34,990 nt of DNA from Gammaproteobacteria bacterium (GCA_030621785.1 JAUXGZ010000015.1:1-34990); one strand, 5' to 3'; positions 24,850 through 34,088 are shown, counted from the stretch's first letter. Translations and numbers: made by a program. The notes: generated by a model not told the origin, from the sequence alone.

Positions 24850-26463
24850 TTGTTAATTACTGCAAACATCACCATGCAATTTGGCGCCCGGCCACTGTTT
24901 GAAAACGTCTCTGTCAAGTTTGGCGATGGCAATCGCTACGGCCTGACCGGAGCCAATGGCTGCGGAAAATCAACCTTCATGAAAATACTGGGGGACGATC
25001 TGGAGCCATCCTCCGGCAACATTTCAAAAGATCCTCACGAACGCATCGGCAAATTGAGGCAGGACCAGTTTGCCTACGAGGAATACAGTGTGATCGATGC
25101 GGTGGTCATGGGGCATGAGGAACTGTGGGCCATCAAATCAGACCGCGATGCGATTTACGCCAACCCGGAAATGAGTGAAGCGGATGGCATTCGCGCCGCC
25201 GAACTGGAAGCCGAATTTGCGGAAATGGACGGCTACACCGCCGAGGCCCGGGCCGGCGAATTGCTGCTGGGCGTGGGCATTCCCGTTGAGCAACACTTCG
25301 GCCCCATGAGCGCAGTCGCCCCCGGCTGGAAATTGCGTGTGTTGCTGGCGCAGGTACTGTTCTCCGAACCGGATATCATGCTGCTGGACGAGCCCACCAA
25401 TAACCTCGACATTAATGCCATTCGCTGGCTGGAAGGGGTACTGAACGAACGCAACTGCACCATGATCATCATTTCCCATGATCGCCATTTCCTCAACAGC
25501 GTGTGCACGCACATGGCGGATCTGGACTACGGTGAAATACGTATGTACCCCGGTTCATACGATGAATACATGACCGCTGCAACGCAGGCCAATGAGCGCC
25601 TGCTGGCCAACAATGCCAGGAAAATGGCACAGGTTGCCGAACTCAAGGCTTTCGTCAGCCGCTTCTCCGCAAATGCCTCGAAATCAAAACAGGCAACTTC
25701 CCGGGCCCGGCAGATTGACAAGATCAAACTGGACGAAGTGAAGCCTTCCAGCCGCCGCAGCCCCTATATCCGCTTTGAGCAGGACAAAAAACTGCATCGC
25801 CTGGCGCTCGAACTGGAAGATTTCAGCAAGGGCTTTGATCAGGAGCTGTTTACCAACTTCAACCTCAGCGTAGAAGTTGGCGAACGCGTCGCAGTGATCG
25901 GACCCAACGGCATTGGTAAAACAACCTTGCTGAAATGCCTGGTCGGTGACCTGGAACCGTCAGCCGGCGTCATAAAGTGGTCAGAAAATGCAACCGTTGG
26001 TTATTACGCACAGGATCACGCCGCTGATTTCGAGGCCGACAAACCCCTGATCGAGTGGATGGGGCAATGGAGCCAGGCGAGCGATGACGAGCAGGTGATT
26101 CGCGGCACACTCGGTCGCCTGCTGTTTTCCCAGGACGACATTGGCCGATCTGTCAAAGTGATCTCCGGTGGTGAACAGGGCCGCATGCTGATTGGCAAGT
26201 TGATGCTGCAACGTCCCAATATCCTGCTAATGGACGAACCCACCAACCACATGGATATGGAATCCATCGAGTCACTGAACCTGGCGCTGGAAAACTACCC
26301 GGGCACCCTGATCTTCGTCAGTCACGATCGTGAATTCGTGTCCTCGCTGGCGACGCGTATTATCGAACTGACACCCGCCGGCATTGTCGATTTCCGTGGC
26401 AGCTATGAAGACTACCTGCGCGACCAGAACATGGACCAACGCAAAGTCAACGCATCAGCTTGA
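24850..26463 (+). CDS. ybiT: ABC-F family ATPase YbiT
   Basis: A 537-residue soluble protein with two ABC ATPase domains and no membrane part, of the ABC-F translation-factor class that acts on the ribosome. Walker A1 is GANGCGKST (34-42), followed by [12 protein letters not shown]; the second site is GPNGIGKTT (about 353-361) with [10 protein letters not shown] and [12 protein letters not shown]. Long matches to E. coli YbiT over the inter-domain linker ([20 protein letters not shown]) make the subfamily call firm. The start is TTG at 24850, immediately before [11 protein letters not shown]; no ATG lies near the conserved N-terminus and no strong ribosome binding site is visible. A rare start codon could limit its level. 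Confidence 0.95.
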   Translation: MLITANITMQFGARPLFENVSVKFGDGNRYGLTGANGCGKSTFMKILGDDLEPSSGNISKDPHERIGKLRQDQFAYEEYSVIDAVVMGHEELWAIKSDRDAIYANPEMSEADGIRAAELEAEFAEMDGYTAEARAGELLLGVGIPVEQHFGPMSAVAPGWKLRVLLAQVLFSEPDIMLLDEPTNNLDINAIRWLEGVLNERNCTMIIISHDRHFLNSVCTHMADLDYGEIRMYPGSYDEYMTAATQANERLLANNARKMAQVAELKAFVSRFSANASKSKQATSRARQIDKIKLDEVKPSSRRSPYIRFEQDKKLHRLALELEDFSKGFDQELFTNFNLSVEVGERVAVIGPNGIGKTTLLKCLVGDLEPSAGVIKWSENATVGYYAQDHAADFEADKPLIEWMGQWSQASDDEQVIRGTLGRLLFSQDDIGRSVKVISGGEQGRMLIGKLMLQRPNILLMDEPTNHMDMESIESLNLALENYPGTLIFVSHDREFVSSLATRIIELTPAGIVDFRGSYEDYLRDQNMDQRKVNASA

Positions 26464-26481
26464 TGCGACTCCGTTCGGTGA

Positions 26482-26514
26482 GAGTCCGGTCCGGCCGCGC
26501 GGACTCCACCGGAC
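26482..26514 (+). other. Overlapping alternative stem-loops after ybiT
   Basis: GAGTCCG (26482-26488) pairs with CGGACTC (26500-26506), while GTCCGGT (26484-26490) can instead pair with ACCGGAC (26508-26514). The two 7-bp stems share bases and exclude each other. No T-tract follows. It lies between the ybiT stop and the next start codon and could be an mRNA structure affecting the small exported protein; no function is shown. Confidence 0.35.
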
Positions 26515-26527
26515 GACACTGCGCCCG

Positions 26528-26881
26528 GTGCTGAAAACGATACCACAAACGCTGCTCATCAGTGTCTTGCTGCTGCCGGCGATCGCCGTTGGCGCCGCAG
26601 CCTGCGGCCCGGTGACCGACGCTCAAACTGCCCGGGATCTGGGGCGCAAGGTACTCGCCATCGATCAGGCGATCCGCAACCCCGGGGCACCCGGCTCGAT
26701 GCAGGCCATCCTTGATCTTGGGCTAGACCAGCGCTATTACACCATGGTTCGCGGCTGGCTTTCGTATCAACTCCAGGGCGACATCAGCATACTGAACGCA
26801 AGCCAGGAAAAAATACCCGCCGCGCTCAGGGCACGTATCCACTTCCTCGAACAGGCCATTCGCGCCATTGATCTCGAATAA
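26528..26881 (+). CDS. Small exported protein of unknown function
   Basis: About 117 residues from GTG 26528. The N-terminus has a basic residue and a hydrophobic core (IPQTLLISVLLLPAIAVGAA), so it is probably secreted; the Cys in GAAACGPV might make it a lipoprotein, though the lipobox is poor. The mature part is helical (ARDLGRKVLAIDQAIRN, MQAILDLGLDQRYYTMVRGW, IPAALRARIHFLEQAIRAID). I do not recognise the family. The frame is open from inside ybiT, but the upstream part has no start or signal that fits. It is probably cotranscribed with ybiT, with a structured 64-bp gap between. Confidence 0.65.
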   Translation: MLKTIPQTLLISVLLLPAIAVGAAACGPVTDAQTARDLGRKVLAIDQAIRNPGAPGSMQAILDLGLDQRYYTMVRGWLSYQLQGDISILNASQEKIPAALRARIHFLEQAIRAIDLE

Positions 26882-26904
26882 CCCGCGCCCTCCCGGCCGC
26901 GCCT

Positions 26905-26931
26905 TAAAGAGTCACACTCCCCGGTCGATAT
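26905..26931 (+). promoter_or_regulatory. Sigma-28 (FliA)-like promoter for the Aer-like receptor
   Basis: TAAAGAGT (26905-26912), 11 bases, then GTCGATAT (26924-26931). Against TAAAGTTT-N11-GCCGATAA this is 6/8 and 6/8 with exact spacing. The start would be near 26938, 46 bases before the ATG. The -35 part is nearly the same as that of the CZB receptor promoter (TAAAGAG). Confidence 0.65.
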
Positions 26932-26983
26932 TTAGCAGATAACTACCCCGGACATCGGGAAATTATTAGCAGGGCGGCATGCA

Positions 26984-28564
26984 ATGAAGATAAATACACC
27001 AGTGACCGATACGGAAATCGACTATCCGGAAAACTACAACATTCTGTCAACCACTGATCTCAAGGGCGCGATCACGTACTGCAACGCTGATTTCGTCGAA
27101 ATAAGTGGTTTTTCCATCGAAGAGCTCAGCGGTCGCAATCACAACATAGTGCGCCACCCCGACATGCCGCCGGCTGCATTCACCGATCTCTGGTCCAGCA
27201 TGAAACGTGAGCAGCCCTGGATGGGCATCGTCAAGAATCGCTGCAAGAATGGTAGCTACTACTGGGTCGATGCATACGTCACCCCGATCAAGGCACACGG
27301 CAAGGTCCGGGAATACCAGTCGGTACACACCAAACCGGAACACTCCACAGTCCGCCGTGCGGAGAAAATTTACCGGCAACTGATGCAAGGCAGAATGCCA
27401 CTGGCATTACACCTGCCTGCAATCGGCATTCACTCCAAACTGGCGGCCGGCTTCACACTCGCCCTGGCGCCGCCACTGTGGGTGCTTGCCACCAGTAGCA
27501 CAGCGGGTAGTCTCGCGACCATGGCAATCGGTGCACTGAGCCTGGGCGCTGCCGGCGTAACCACGGCGCTGATATCAGGCCGGTTACGAGCAGGCGCCCG
27601 CGTTGCACGTAAAATCATCGACAACCGGACGATGCAGCTGGTCTATACCGGTTCAACGGACGAAGTTGGTGCAATGACTCTGGCCATAAAAATGATCTCT
27701 TCGGAACTGCGTGCGGTGGTAGGGCGTATCAACGACTCCAGCCTGCACCTCAAGGGCTCGGCAGAATCGCTGGCCGGCAGCATTGAAGACACCAGCGGGC
27801 ACGTCAATGAACAGCAAACCCAGACCGACATGGTGGCAACGGCCATGAACGAAATGTCCGCTACCGTGCAGGAAGTGGCGCGTAACACCGCCTATGCCGC
27901 CGACAGAACGGCAGAAGCGCAGCACTTCGCCGGCAAGGGCCGGTCGGTAGTCGACGAAACCATCCAGTCCATTCGGGACGTCTCCGGGGGGGTTGAACAG
28001 GCCGCCGGGGTCATTAACCAGCTGAACGATGATGCAACCCGTATCGGCACAGTGGTGGATGTTATCCGTGGCATTGCCGAACAGACCAATCTGCTGGCCT
28101 TAAACGCCGCCATCGAAGCCGCACGAGCGGGGGAACAGGGTCGTGGCTTCGCCGTCGTGGCTGACGAGGTGCGCACACTGGCGCAGCGGACACAGCAATC
28201 GACCCAGGAAATCCAGAACATGGTCGAACGTTTGCAGACGGGCGTCAACGAAGCGGTAGACGTGATGGGTCAAGGCACCCGCAAGACCGAAGTAAGTGTG
28301 CAGTGTGCGACAGCGGCGGGCAATGCGCTCGAAGATATTGCCAGCACCATCAGTGAAATCAGCGATATGAACCTGCAGATTGCAACTGCTGCCGAGGAAC
28401 AAAGCGCTGTCGCCGAAGAAATCAACAGAAATGTCGCCACCATCAACGAACTGGGTCAGGGCACCGCGGACGAAGCCCGCCATAATGGCGAGATCAGCCA
28501 GCAACTGATCGACGAGGCGCAACGTCAGCAGCAACTTGTGGCGCAGTTCCAGCATCGGGCCTGA
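26984..28564 (+). CDS. Aer-like PAS-domain methyl-accepting chemotaxis protein
   Basis: A 526-residue receptor of the Aer type, expected to respond to redox or oxygen through FAD bound to the PAS domain. The PAS domain is at about 20-120 (LSTTDLKGAITYCNADFVEI, IVRHPDMPPAAFTDLWSSMK, NRCKNGSYYWVDAYVTPI). A membrane hairpin follows at about 150-200 (AGFTLALAPPLWVLATSS, MAIGALSLGAAGVTTALISG) with almost no periplasmic loop, as in Aer. The signalling domain has the conserved tip [20 protein letters not shown] and [17 protein letters not shown]. No CheR-binding pentapeptide ends the protein. The start is supported by the sigma-28-like promoter upstream. It converges on the 404-residue hypothetical gene. 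Confidence 0.93.
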   Translation: MKINTPVTDTEIDYPENYNILSTTDLKGAITYCNADFVEISGFSIEELSGRNHNIVRHPDMPPAAFTDLWSSMKREQPWMGIVKNRCKNGSYYWVDAYVTPIKAHGKVREYQSVHTKPEHSTVRRAEKIYRQLMQGRMPLALHLPAIGIHSKLAAGFTLALAPPLWVLATSSTAGSLATMAIGALSLGAAGVTTALISGRLRAGARVARKIIDNRTMQLVYTGSTDEVGAMTLAIKMISSELRAVVGRINDSSLHLKGSAESLAGSIEDTSGHVNEQQTQTDMVATAMNEMSATVQEVARNTAYAADRTAEAQHFAGKGRSVVDETIQSIRDVSGGVEQAAGVINQLNDDATRIGTVVDVIRGIAEQTNLLALNAAIEAARAGEQGRGFAVVADEVRTLAQRTQQSTQEIQNMVERLQTGVNEAVDVMGQGTRKTEVSVQCATAAGNALEDIASTISEISDMNLQIATAAEEQSAVAEEINRNVATINELGQGTADEARHNGEISQQLIDEAQRQQQLVAQFQHRA

Positions 28565-28574
28565 CGGCGACCAC

Positions 28575-29789
28575 TCAACCCAGGGGCCTGGCGCGCATAA
28601 AATCCCGCAGATAGCAGGTGAAGAGTTCAGGATTGGAAGCCTGGAGCAATTTTCTCTGCTCCATCAAGGCCGTATCGACGAGCGCAGAAGGTTTTTCCTG
28701 TACCAGCTCGACGGTTGCCCGGTAGTCTTCCGGCACGTCGACGCCATCAAGGCATCGCCCGGTTGCCAGCCACCGGGCCAGACCGGGCTGATCAATGAGA
28801 ACCCAGGCAGGGAAATCGCGGTTCGGCAATTCCGGGTCCAGCTCAAGAAAACGCCCCCATGAATGCCGCCACTGCGACTCACCCTCGTCACCGATGCAGC
28901 GCGCCTGGTCCGGAAAACGCCAACACAAACGAAACCAGTCTGAAACAGCTTCCGAATCCTGGTGCAAGCGACCACAGGCCCGGGCGTGACGGCGCAACAA
29001 TACGGGTTGCTTTTCCCAGCCGGATATCGCTTCGACGCTTGCTTTTACCTGCCCCCAGTCCTCTGCCCGAAGCGCGGAATAACTACTGTGCAACTCTGGA
29101 TGGTGCGGGTCAAAGCCGACGCCGAGTAAAGCCTGCGTCAGGCGCTGCCACTGCGGCGCCAGAAAATGTCGGGCACCGGGGCCCAGGATCTCTTCAGCCA
29201 GGGGGCATAATTCCTGTTGCAACCCTGTCAGCTCGAGAAGGGCATCTTCAACCGGAGATGCCATGCTTCCCGCCATCACCAGGCGTTCCAGCCCACCCAG
29301 TTGGTGATGACCGGGATCATTCTCGAATAAACGCTCCAGCAAACGCCTGGCTTCCACCCCATCCTGCTGGATCAGTGCCCGGATAATGCCGTTGGCCAGC
29401 GTCACACCAGCACTATCCATCAACAGATCCAGTTGCAGCGCCGCATCGTCCTTGCTATAGCCGGAGTGGAAACATCGCTCGGGCGCGCTCGCCGCACTAA
29501 AACGCAGGCACTGCCCCGGCTGTGCCCCGCCGCTGACATAGCGCTGGGGCTGCGGCGCAAGACCCAGCGCTTTGGCATAGTCCTCTGCCCGCTGCAGAAG
29601 ATCACGACTTTGCCCGGGATCGCCGAACAGGCGTTCCTCGAGATACTCACACTGCCCGCCTCGCCAGGCTTCGTAGTCCGCGTACAACAGCCTGCCCTCG
29701 GCCAGCAGCAGTTCCAGGGGAGTGTAGGTGCCCTGTTCAAAAAGCAGCCGATCCACGGCTTCGCGAGTTTCCTTGTCCGCCTGATTCAT
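28575..29789 (-). CDS. Unknown helical protein coupled to the SNF2 helicase gene
   Basis: A 404-residue soluble protein that I do not recognise. It is rich in Leu, Glu, Gln, Arg and Trp and looks mostly alpha-helical, with segments spaced like helical repeats (LQRAEDYAKALGLAP, LANGIIRALIQQDGVEARRL, DALLELTGLQQELCPLAEEI, WFRLCWRFPDQARC). No signal peptide, membrane helix or catalytic motif is visible. Its ATG overlaps the stop of the SNF2 gene in ATGA, so it is translationally coupled and probably works with it. It could be a structural or substrate-recognition partner. Its 3' end is 10 bases from the convergent Aer-like gene. Confidence 0.85.
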   Translation of the reverse strand: MNQADKETREAVDRLLFEQGTYTPLELLLAEGRLLYADYEAWRGGQCEYLEERLFGDPGQSRDLLQRAEDYAKALGLAPQPQRYVSGGAQPGQCLRFSAASAPERCFHSGYSKDDAALQLDLLMDSAGVTLANGIIRALIQQDGVEARRLLERLFENDPGHHQLGGLERLVMAGSMASPVEDALLELTGLQQELCPLAEEILGPGARHFLAPQWQRLTQALLGVGFDPHHPELHSSYSALRAEDWGQVKASVEAISGWEKQPVLLRRHARACGRLHQDSEAVSDWFRLCWRFPDQARCIGDEGESQWRHSWGRFLELDPELPNRDFPAWVLIDQPGLARWLATGRCLDGVDVPEDYRATVELVQEKPSALVDTALMEQRKLLQASNPELFTCYLRDFMRARPLG

Positions 29790-32700
29790 ACCAACGGCTC
29801 GAATAACAGATCCAGGTCGTGATCCGTCCAGTTGGTCTGCATACCATCGCTGTGATCGAACAAACTGTCGGCGAGCGCCTGTTTACGCACCTGCATAATC
29901 TGTATTTTCTCCTCGACCGTACCCATAGTGATCAGCTTGTACACAAACACCGATTTGGCCTGGCCAATGCGATGGGCGCGGTCTGTCGCCTGACGCTCTA
30001 CCGCCGGATTCCACCAGGGGTCATAGTGTATGACTGTATCGGCCGCAGTGAGATTCAGGCCCACACCACCGGCTTTGAGACTGATCAGAAACAGCGGCAC
30101 TTCACCTCCCTGGAAACGCTCGACCGGAGTTGCCCGGTCCCGGGTGCGACCCGTCAGCTTGACGTAATCGATGCCGGCTTCGCGCACAGCATCCTCGATC
30201 AATTTCAGCATACTCGTGAATTGTGAAAACAACAGTACCCGCCGCCCCTCCGCAATCATCTCCGGCAACAGCTCCATTAACATCTCCAGCTTGGCCGAAC
30301 GCCTGACCCTGGCCGCGCTCGCCAGTTTTAGCAGCCGCGGGTCGCAACAGACCTGACGTAGCTTCAACAGGGCATCGAGAACCACAATATGACTGCGGGC
30401 CAGCCCCTGATCAGCTACGGCTCGATGCACCCGTTCGTGCATGGCAAGTCGTATGCTCTCGTACAGGTCCCGCTGCGCCCCCTCCAGTTCCACGCCGCGA
30501 ACAATTTCTGTCTTCGGTGGCAACTCGCTGAGAACCTCCTGCTTGGTACGTCTCAGCATGAAAGGCCGCACCCGCCTCGCAAGCCGCCGGGAGGCGTCTT
30601 CATCAGCGTGCTTCTCGATGGGATTTCGCAACACCTGCCGAAACTGTTTGGCAGTTCCCAATAAACCCGGCAACAGGAAGTCGAACAACGACCACAGCTC
30701 GCCGAGATGATTTTCCAGCGGCGTTCCCGTCAGGCAAAGGCGATAGCGTGTGTCCAGTTGCCGCACCAGGCGGCTGGCGCGGGTCCCGGGGTTCTTGATG
30801 AACTGCGCCTCATCGAGGATTAGAACGTACCAGCCATGCTTCAGCAGCACGTCCTGATCACGCGACAGCAGCGCATAGGTGGTAAGAACCAGATCGTAAT
30901 CCGCGATGGAATCGAAGTACTGGCGACGCTGTGGGCCGTGCAGGGTCAACACCCGCAGCCCCGGGGCAAACCGGGCTGCCTCACGGCGCCAGTTGACCAT
31001 CAGGCTGGTCGGGGCCACTACCAGGCTCGGCCGGTCCATACGTCCGTGTGCCTTCTCCAGTAACAGATGCGCAAGGGCCTGCATCGTCTTGCCCAGGCCC
31101 ATGTCATCAGCCAGTATACCGCCCAGTTTGTGTTCACGCAGAAACTGCAGCCAGGACAAACCCTGGCGCTGGTAATCCCGCAATCGGGCGTTCAGATCCG
31201 CCGGCGGAGCCACTTCGGGGATGGTCTCGATGCCTCGCAGACGCTCGGCCAGCGCACGCTGATCCCTGGCACCCGTCCAGTGCATCCGCGTTGCGGCATC
31301 CTCTCCATCCAGTTCTGCCAACCGGGCAAGCTGAATGCGGCTGAGGCGCAGCTGACCGGATTCATCGAGTACATCTTCCTGGTAGAGCTCGAACAGGGTG
31401 TCCAGAATGTTGCGGATGCGACCCACCGGCACCGGTAGCATCCGTCCGTCATCCAGTGGTACGATCAGCTGCTGATCCGGGTCCAGCTGCCGCAAACGGT
31501 CCTGCTGGAATACCCTGGGAAACTGCTGCAACAACGCCACCAGAGGTGGTAGCAGGTTGATCAGCTCACCCGCCACCTGTACGCCCAGACTGGTATGGAA
31601 CCACGTACTCCCCTCCCGGGCTTCAATCTGTCCGTACCACTGTTCCACCTCGGCCAGACGATAGTGAAAACTGTCGTCAAACTCAACGCACCAACCCTGC
31701 TCACGTAAACGTGGCAAGGTATCGGCCTGAAAATCGAACCACACCTCGGGCTCACCGTCATTAACGAAACTGTCGCTGCTACCCTCACCATCCCACAGGC
31801 CATTCCATTCCAGCCCGGCGTCCACAAGTTGATCGGCACACTGCTCCTCGAAATCCGGATCTCGCCGGATTTTCAATACCCGATGCCCGACCAGTACCTG
31901 CGACGGCTGCGTACCACCGAGACGCACACCGGCATAGTCAAAAGTCAGGCAGACCCGATCGGTCTCCACGCCTCCTTCCCAGGGCGCTTCGACCAGTTGT
32001 GAACAAAACCGCAGACAGGGAACGGGCTGTCGCACGATATGCTCTTCAACCTCGAGTTCACGCAACAACGGTAACTCCACACCCGGATAACGCTTTTTCA
32101 GTGCCGCATGGAATTGTTTTCCGTAACCCGCTTCAATACCGACCATTTGAAACAGTTCAGCGAGCAACTTGTCCGGCAGATCCGCTTCCAGTTGGCCGCA
32201 CTCCCCGGATGCAGGATCGATATACCAGGGCGATCCCAGCAGAAAAACAAAGGGCGCCTCCGGCTCGGAGTGAAATTCCGGATGTTGCCTGCCGGTTGCG
32301 TCGGTACCCCAGACCAGGGTACAGCGCCGGTTCCGACCACGGTGTAGTGTGGCTTCGGCATCGCCCAGCAGGCAACGTCCGGTCTCCAGCATTCTGACGA
32401 GCAGATCGTCACCGGCAGGCCCGCACAAACGTTGCATATCCGTTATCGCGTCAGCCACCAGGGCATCCAGTTCAGCCAGCAACTCACGGTCCCTGCGCAG
32501 CAGAAAACGCGGTGGCATACCACGTACCAGCCAACGGGGTTGATATGCGCTCCGGCTACCGAAACCACCGGATTTCAACAACCGGGCGCTGGCGGTCTCC
32601 AGCGTGATTCCATAACCATTGCCGGGATCGGGAAACAGCAGATACAGCAGACGCTGCTGAACATTGGCGGGGTAAACATCATCCGTGGCTGCAGCCCTGA

Positions 32701-33031
32701 CAGCTTCAGGCCGCGATCGAAGCAACCCGTCACCGGTCAGCTCACTTTCATTTCCCAATGCCCGCAACAGCACCGCGACCACATGTTCGCAATTACTGCG
32801 CCGTGCGCAACTGCACTCACCACGAATGAGCACGGATCCCTCGACAGGATCATCTACCCGAACATAGGTGCGGTAAACACGTTTTCCGGAACACTTGACC
32901 AGTGAGGTGATGATCTCACCATTACGGCTTACATCCGGGGACATTACCTGTCCCTGTTCCAGCAAAAGTCGAGCCTCATTCCGGAGCTCGGGGCTAAACG
33001 CAGTACGGAGATCTTCGAGGCAATACAACAT
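29786..33031 (-). CDS. SNF2-family DEAD/DEAH-like helicase with SWIM zinc finger
   Basis: A 1081-residue ATP-dependent DNA translocase. A SWIM zinc finger lies at 68-95 (GECSCARRSNCEHVV; C73, C75, C81, H83), followed by a long middle region of the bacterial SNF2-associated type. The ATPase core starts near 620 with RDYQRQGLSWLQFL, Walker A DDMGLGKTMQ (about 640-650), DEAQFIKNP (about 742), LCLTGTPLENHLGELWSLFD, and helicase motifs V-VI in SLKAGGVGLNLTAADTVIHY and ERQATDRAHRIGQ (about 990-1025). All core motifs are intact. The biological role of bacterial SNF2-SWIM proteins is unclear. A TATATT box (33043-33038) lies about six bases before the ATG. It is coupled to the downstream 404-residue gene. 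Confidence 0.95.
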   Translation of the reverse strand: MLYCLEDLRTAFSPELRNEARLLLEQGQVMSPDVSRNGEIITSLVKCSGKRVYRTYVRVDDPVEGSVLIRGECSCARRSNCEHVVAVLLRALGNESELTGDGLLRSRPEAVRAAATDDVYPANVQQRLLYLLFPDPGNGYGITLETASARLLKSGGFGSRSAYQPRWLVRGMPPRFLLRRDRELLAELDALVADAITDMQRLCGPAGDDLLVRMLETGRCLLGDAEATLHRGRNRRCTLVWGTDATGRQHPEFHSEPEAPFVFLLGSPWYIDPASGECGQLEADLPDKLLAELFQMVGIEAGYGKQFHAALKKRYPGVELPLLRELEVEEHIVRQPVPCLRFCSQLVEAPWEGGVETDRVCLTFDYAGVRLGGTQPSQVLVGHRVLKIRRDPDFEEQCADQLVDAGLEWNGLWDGEGSSDSFVNDGEPEVWFDFQADTLPRLREQGWCVEFDDSFHYRLAEVEQWYGQIEAREGSTWFHTSLGVQVAGELINLLPPLVALLQQFPRVFQQDRLRQLDPDQQLIVPLDDGRMLPVPVGRIRNILDTLFELYQEDVLDESGQLRLSRIQLARLAELDGEDAATRMHWTGARDQRALAERLRGIETIPEVAPPADLNARLRDYQRQGLSWLQFLREHKLGGILADDMGLGKTMQALAHLLLEKAHGRMDRPSLVVAPTSLMVNWRREAARFAPGLRVLTLHGPQRRQYFDSIADYDLVLTTYALLSRDQDVLLKHGWYVLILDEAQFIKNPGTRASRLVRQLDTRYRLCLTGTPLENHLGELWSLFDFLLPGLLGTAKQFRQVLRNPIEKHADEDASRRLARRVRPFMLRRTKQEVLSELPPKTEIVRGVELEGAQRDLYESIRLAMHERVHRAVADQGLARSHIVVLDALLKLRQVCCDPRLLKLASAARVRRSAKLEMLMELLPEMIAEGRRVLLFSQFTSMLKLIEDAVREAGIDYVKLTGRTRDRATPVERFQGGEVPLFLISLKAGGVGLNLTAADTVIHYDPWWNPAVERQATDRAHRIGQAKSVFVYKLITMGTVEEKIQIMQVRKQALADSLFDHSDGMQTNWTDHDLDLLFEPLV

Positions 33032-33084
33032 CCGGAAAATATATCATGCTGGTGACTCACAAGCATGCGGTTGACAGTTCAAAA

Positions 33085-33108
33085 ATATCTGCTGCCTGAT
33101 GCAGATAT
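33085..33108. repeat. 8-bp inverted repeat between the helicase and GH130 genes
   Basis: ATATCTGC (33085-33092) and GCAGATAT (33101-33108) with an eight-base spacer. It could be an operator for the helicase gene, whose start is 54 bases away, or a hairpin at the end of the GH130 transcript. No T-tract fits a classical terminator. Confidence 0.4.
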
Positions 33109-33111
33109 CAA

Positions 33112-33127
33112 CCCGCATTTCTCACCA
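33112..33127 (+). repeat. Solo copy of the inverted-repeat element end
   Basis: CCCGCATTTCTCACCA is identical to 2988-3003 and to the reverse complement of 3133-3148. No partner end is found nearby, so it looks like a remnant or a single REP-like unit. It lies just past the 3' end of the GH130 gene. Confidence 0.75.
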
Positions 33128-33140
33128 TGATAGCGGGCCC

Positions 33141-34088
33141 TTAACAGGGTGGGCGGCTATTGCTGACGCACAGGTCTACAAGGTCGTCCAGACGCGCGCT
33201 TCCGACGCACATCACGGTGTCCGCGCCGCCCCAGTAAATCTTTACGCCGCCGTCATCATCCGCGACTGCACCACAGCTAAAGACGACGTTGTGTACGTAG
33301 CCCGTGATCTCCCAGGGATCCTCCGGAGCCAGTACCCATTCATCCGAGACGCCAATAATCTTTGCCGGATTGGCAAGATCGTGCAGTGCCACGCCCAGGC
33401 GGTAGACCGCTCCATCCATGGTCTCGAATACTCCGTGGTAGATGCTGAGCCAGCCGCGCTCGGTGCGGATTGGCGTCGCGCCAGGACCGATTTTCGACTC
33501 GTCCCAGTGATATTGCACCGGTTTCATCACCACCTCGGAATCACCCCAGTGCACCAGATCCGGCGACCATGACAACCACACGGACCAGGGGCTGATCTCC
33601 GAATGAGGGCGGTCCAGACGGGCATAACGGCCGTTGAACCGCTGCGGGAAGATAACAACGTTGCGCATATCCGCCTGCGTGATCAACGCCACGCGCTCGA
33701 TAGACCGGAAGTCGCGTGTCTTCACCAGCGCGATACGCACGCCATGGCGCGAATATGCACTGTAGGTAATCAGGTACTCCCCGTCGCTGCACGAGATACG
33801 GGGGTCCTCCACTCCGAGGGCTTCGTACTCCGCGAATGCGCCTTCGGCCGACGGCACCAGGAACGGCTTCGGTGCGACGGTAAACTTGAAGCCGTCTTCA
33901 CTCTCGGCGATGCCGATGATCGACCGGCCGCTGCGCAAGTGGGATCTGAACAGCATGATAGTGCGGCCGTCGTAGCGCGTTATACCTGCGTTGTGTACGG
34001 TCTCCACCGGATAGGGGACATCGTCCCGGGTGAGGATCGGGTTGGCCGGGCAGCGTTCGATCAGCGGAGTATTACGAGCAGCGGTCAT
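33141..34088 (-). CDS. GH130 family beta-mannoside phosphorylase or hydrolase-like protein
   Basis: A 315-residue five-bladed beta-propeller glycosidase of family GH130. The family includes phosphorylases of beta-1,4-mannosyl-glucose and beta-1,2-mannan as well as beta-1,2-mannosidases. Visible signs are the start RCPANPILTRDDVPYPVETV, then HNAGITRYDGRTIMLFRSH, LGVEDPRISCSDGEYLITYS (the EDPR block with the likely catalytic Asp), IGPGATPIRTERGWLSIYHG and VLAPEDPWE. There is no signal peptide, so it is cytoplasmic and more consistent with intracellular phosphorolysis. ATG 34088 has GGAGG seven bases upstream; ATG 34094 would overlap that site. It overlaps the glycosyltransferase-cupin gene by 17 bases, so they form one operon. 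Confidence 0.9.
   Translation of the reverse strand: MTAARNTPLIERCPANPILTRDDVPYPVETVHNAGITRYDGRTIMLFRSHLRSGRSIIGIAESEDGFKFTVAPKPFLVPSAEGAFAEYEALGVEDPRISCSDGEYLITYSAYSRHGVRIALVKTRDFRSIERVALITQADMRNVVIFPQRFNGRYARLDRPHSEISPWSVWLSWSPDLVHWGDSEVVMKPVQYHWDESKIGPGATPIRTERGWLSIYHGVFETMDGAVYRLGVALHDLANPAKIIGVSDEWVLAPEDPWEITGYVHNVVFSCGAVADDDGGVKIYWGGADTVMCVGSARLDDLVDLCVSNSRPPC

Noticed and set aside
29786-33031. SNF2 helicase pair as an anti-phage defence island
   Set aside because: No nuclease, methyltransferase, phospholipase or integrase is linked, and SNF2-SWIM proteins are common in chromosomes without defence context.
33071-33076. Perfect TTGACA on the plus strand as a promoter
   Set aside because: No -10 box lies 16-18 bases downstream and no plus-strand gene follows.
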